From Baffinella frigidus (lineage: Eukaryota > Cryptophyceae > Cryptomonadales > Baffinellaceae): a stretch of 14,620 nt of DNA. Below are positions 14,247 to 14,620 of the stretch, in pieces. Location of the stretch: NCBI GenBank assembly GCA_026770585.1, contig MU646341.1:91862-106481 (forward strand), in the 5' to 3' direction. Positions within the stretch are counted from its first letter, which is position 1; every line of letters starts with the position of its first letter. Under the pieces are notes generated by a model. The model saw only the letters and a list, made by a program, of their open reading frames with translations. It searched no databases and was not told the DNA's origin. The position numbers and the translations under genes are program-made.

Positions 14247-14390
14247 TCTCAGAAAACGAGTTCTAAAACTCGTTTTCTTAAGTCAATTCCCCTATAATTT
14301 TGTCAACTTATGCGGAGAGTAAAGAATAAGTTGACGAATTTGTAGGGGAATTGACTTAAGAAAACGAGTTTTAGAACTCGTTTTCTGAGA
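14247..14390. mobile_element. Nested palindrome, 64-bp arms
   Basis: 14247-14310 pairs with 14327-14390 at 61 of 64 bases around a 16-base loop. Inside each arm AAAACGAGTT and AACTCGTTTT are also mutually complementary, so each strand could form a three-way or branched hairpin. The high arm identity suggests youth or arm-to-arm correction. AT-richer than its neighbours. No gene inside. Confidence 0.85.
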
Positions 14391-14586
14391 TAAGATGGTT
14401 CACGTGCAGAGTCACTCCTAGTTGGCTGATCCCTGGCTACTTAAGACCACTAAGTGGACTTCGCAGGTGGTCCACCCTCACAAAATGTTTTCCAATCGTG
14501 GGGTGCTAAACAGGTTACGAACCTGGGGTGCGGGGGAGGACTCGCGGCCACGTCGACGACGGGGGGAAGGCTAAAGAGGTCACCAC
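14391..14586. other. Unassigned sequence, includes fourth GC-rich repeat copy
   Basis: No gene. GGTTACGAACCTGGGGTGCG at about 14514 belongs to the dispersed GC-rich repeat. CCACTAAGTGG (14447-14457) is a small palindrome. Confidence 0.4.
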
Positions 14587-14606
14587 CATGAGCTACGAGT
14601 AACCCT
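14587..14606 (-). repeat. 20-bp boundary repeat, right copy
   Basis: CATGAGCTACGAGTAACCCT, exact inverted copy of 6163-6182, again passing directly into telomere-like repeat. Confidence 0.8.
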
Positions 14607-14620
14607 CAACCCTCAACCCT
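14601..14620 (+). repeat. Start of a further telomere-like array
   Basis: AACCCTCAACCCTCAACCCT: three CCCTCAA-type units running off the window, C-rich like the window start. Confidence 0.7.

Overview
This window reads as a eukaryotic chromosome end. It opens with CCCTAAA repeats in the orientation expected of a left telomere (G-strand TTTAGGG, the type known from land plants, many algae and dinoflagellates). More than half of the rest is degenerate telomere-like sequence, microsatellites and fold-back elements. The few plausible genes have GC-rich third codon positions, and one carries a candidate spliceosomal intron. An alga or similar protist is my best guess; the species cannot be told from the sequence.

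Layout. 1-173: telomere. 174-3426: gene-poor subtelomere with two copies of a palindromic element and a diverged 120-bp duplication. 3427-4050: left arm of a long inverted repeat, cut off abruptly by telomere-like repeats. 4051-6166: 2.1 kb of degenerate CCCTAAA ending in a perfect C-to-G inversion. 6163-9031: the only gene-rich part, with two divergent putative genes, A (6615-7537, minus, probably spliced) and B (8150-9031, plus). They share a 612-bp intergenic region, which together with the first codons of A is the right arm of the long inverted repeat. 9147-12384: a dense nest of fold-back elements. 12385-14620: microsatellite, a G-rich telomere-like array (12648-12996), a C-rich one (13824-14135), a nested palindrome (14247-14390), and the start of a further C-rich array at the window end.

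The main pattern is a family of about 120-bp, almost fully palindromic elements (ten full or compound copies and three fragments). They have ends CAGGGGTACCTCG..., TA flanks and poly-C/poly-G inner arms, and they look like non-autonomous Tc1/mariner-type, perhaps pogo/Tigger-like, MITEs. Arm variants tend to occur as matched pairs within a copy. No transposase is present.

The window therefore looks like an actively rearranging subtelomere: duplicated divergent promoter, gene truncated at telomeric DNA, telomere-like arrays in both polarities, and nested insertions. Gene functions are not recognised. Only B is a convincing intact open reading frame, and even that is a lineage-specific protein to me.
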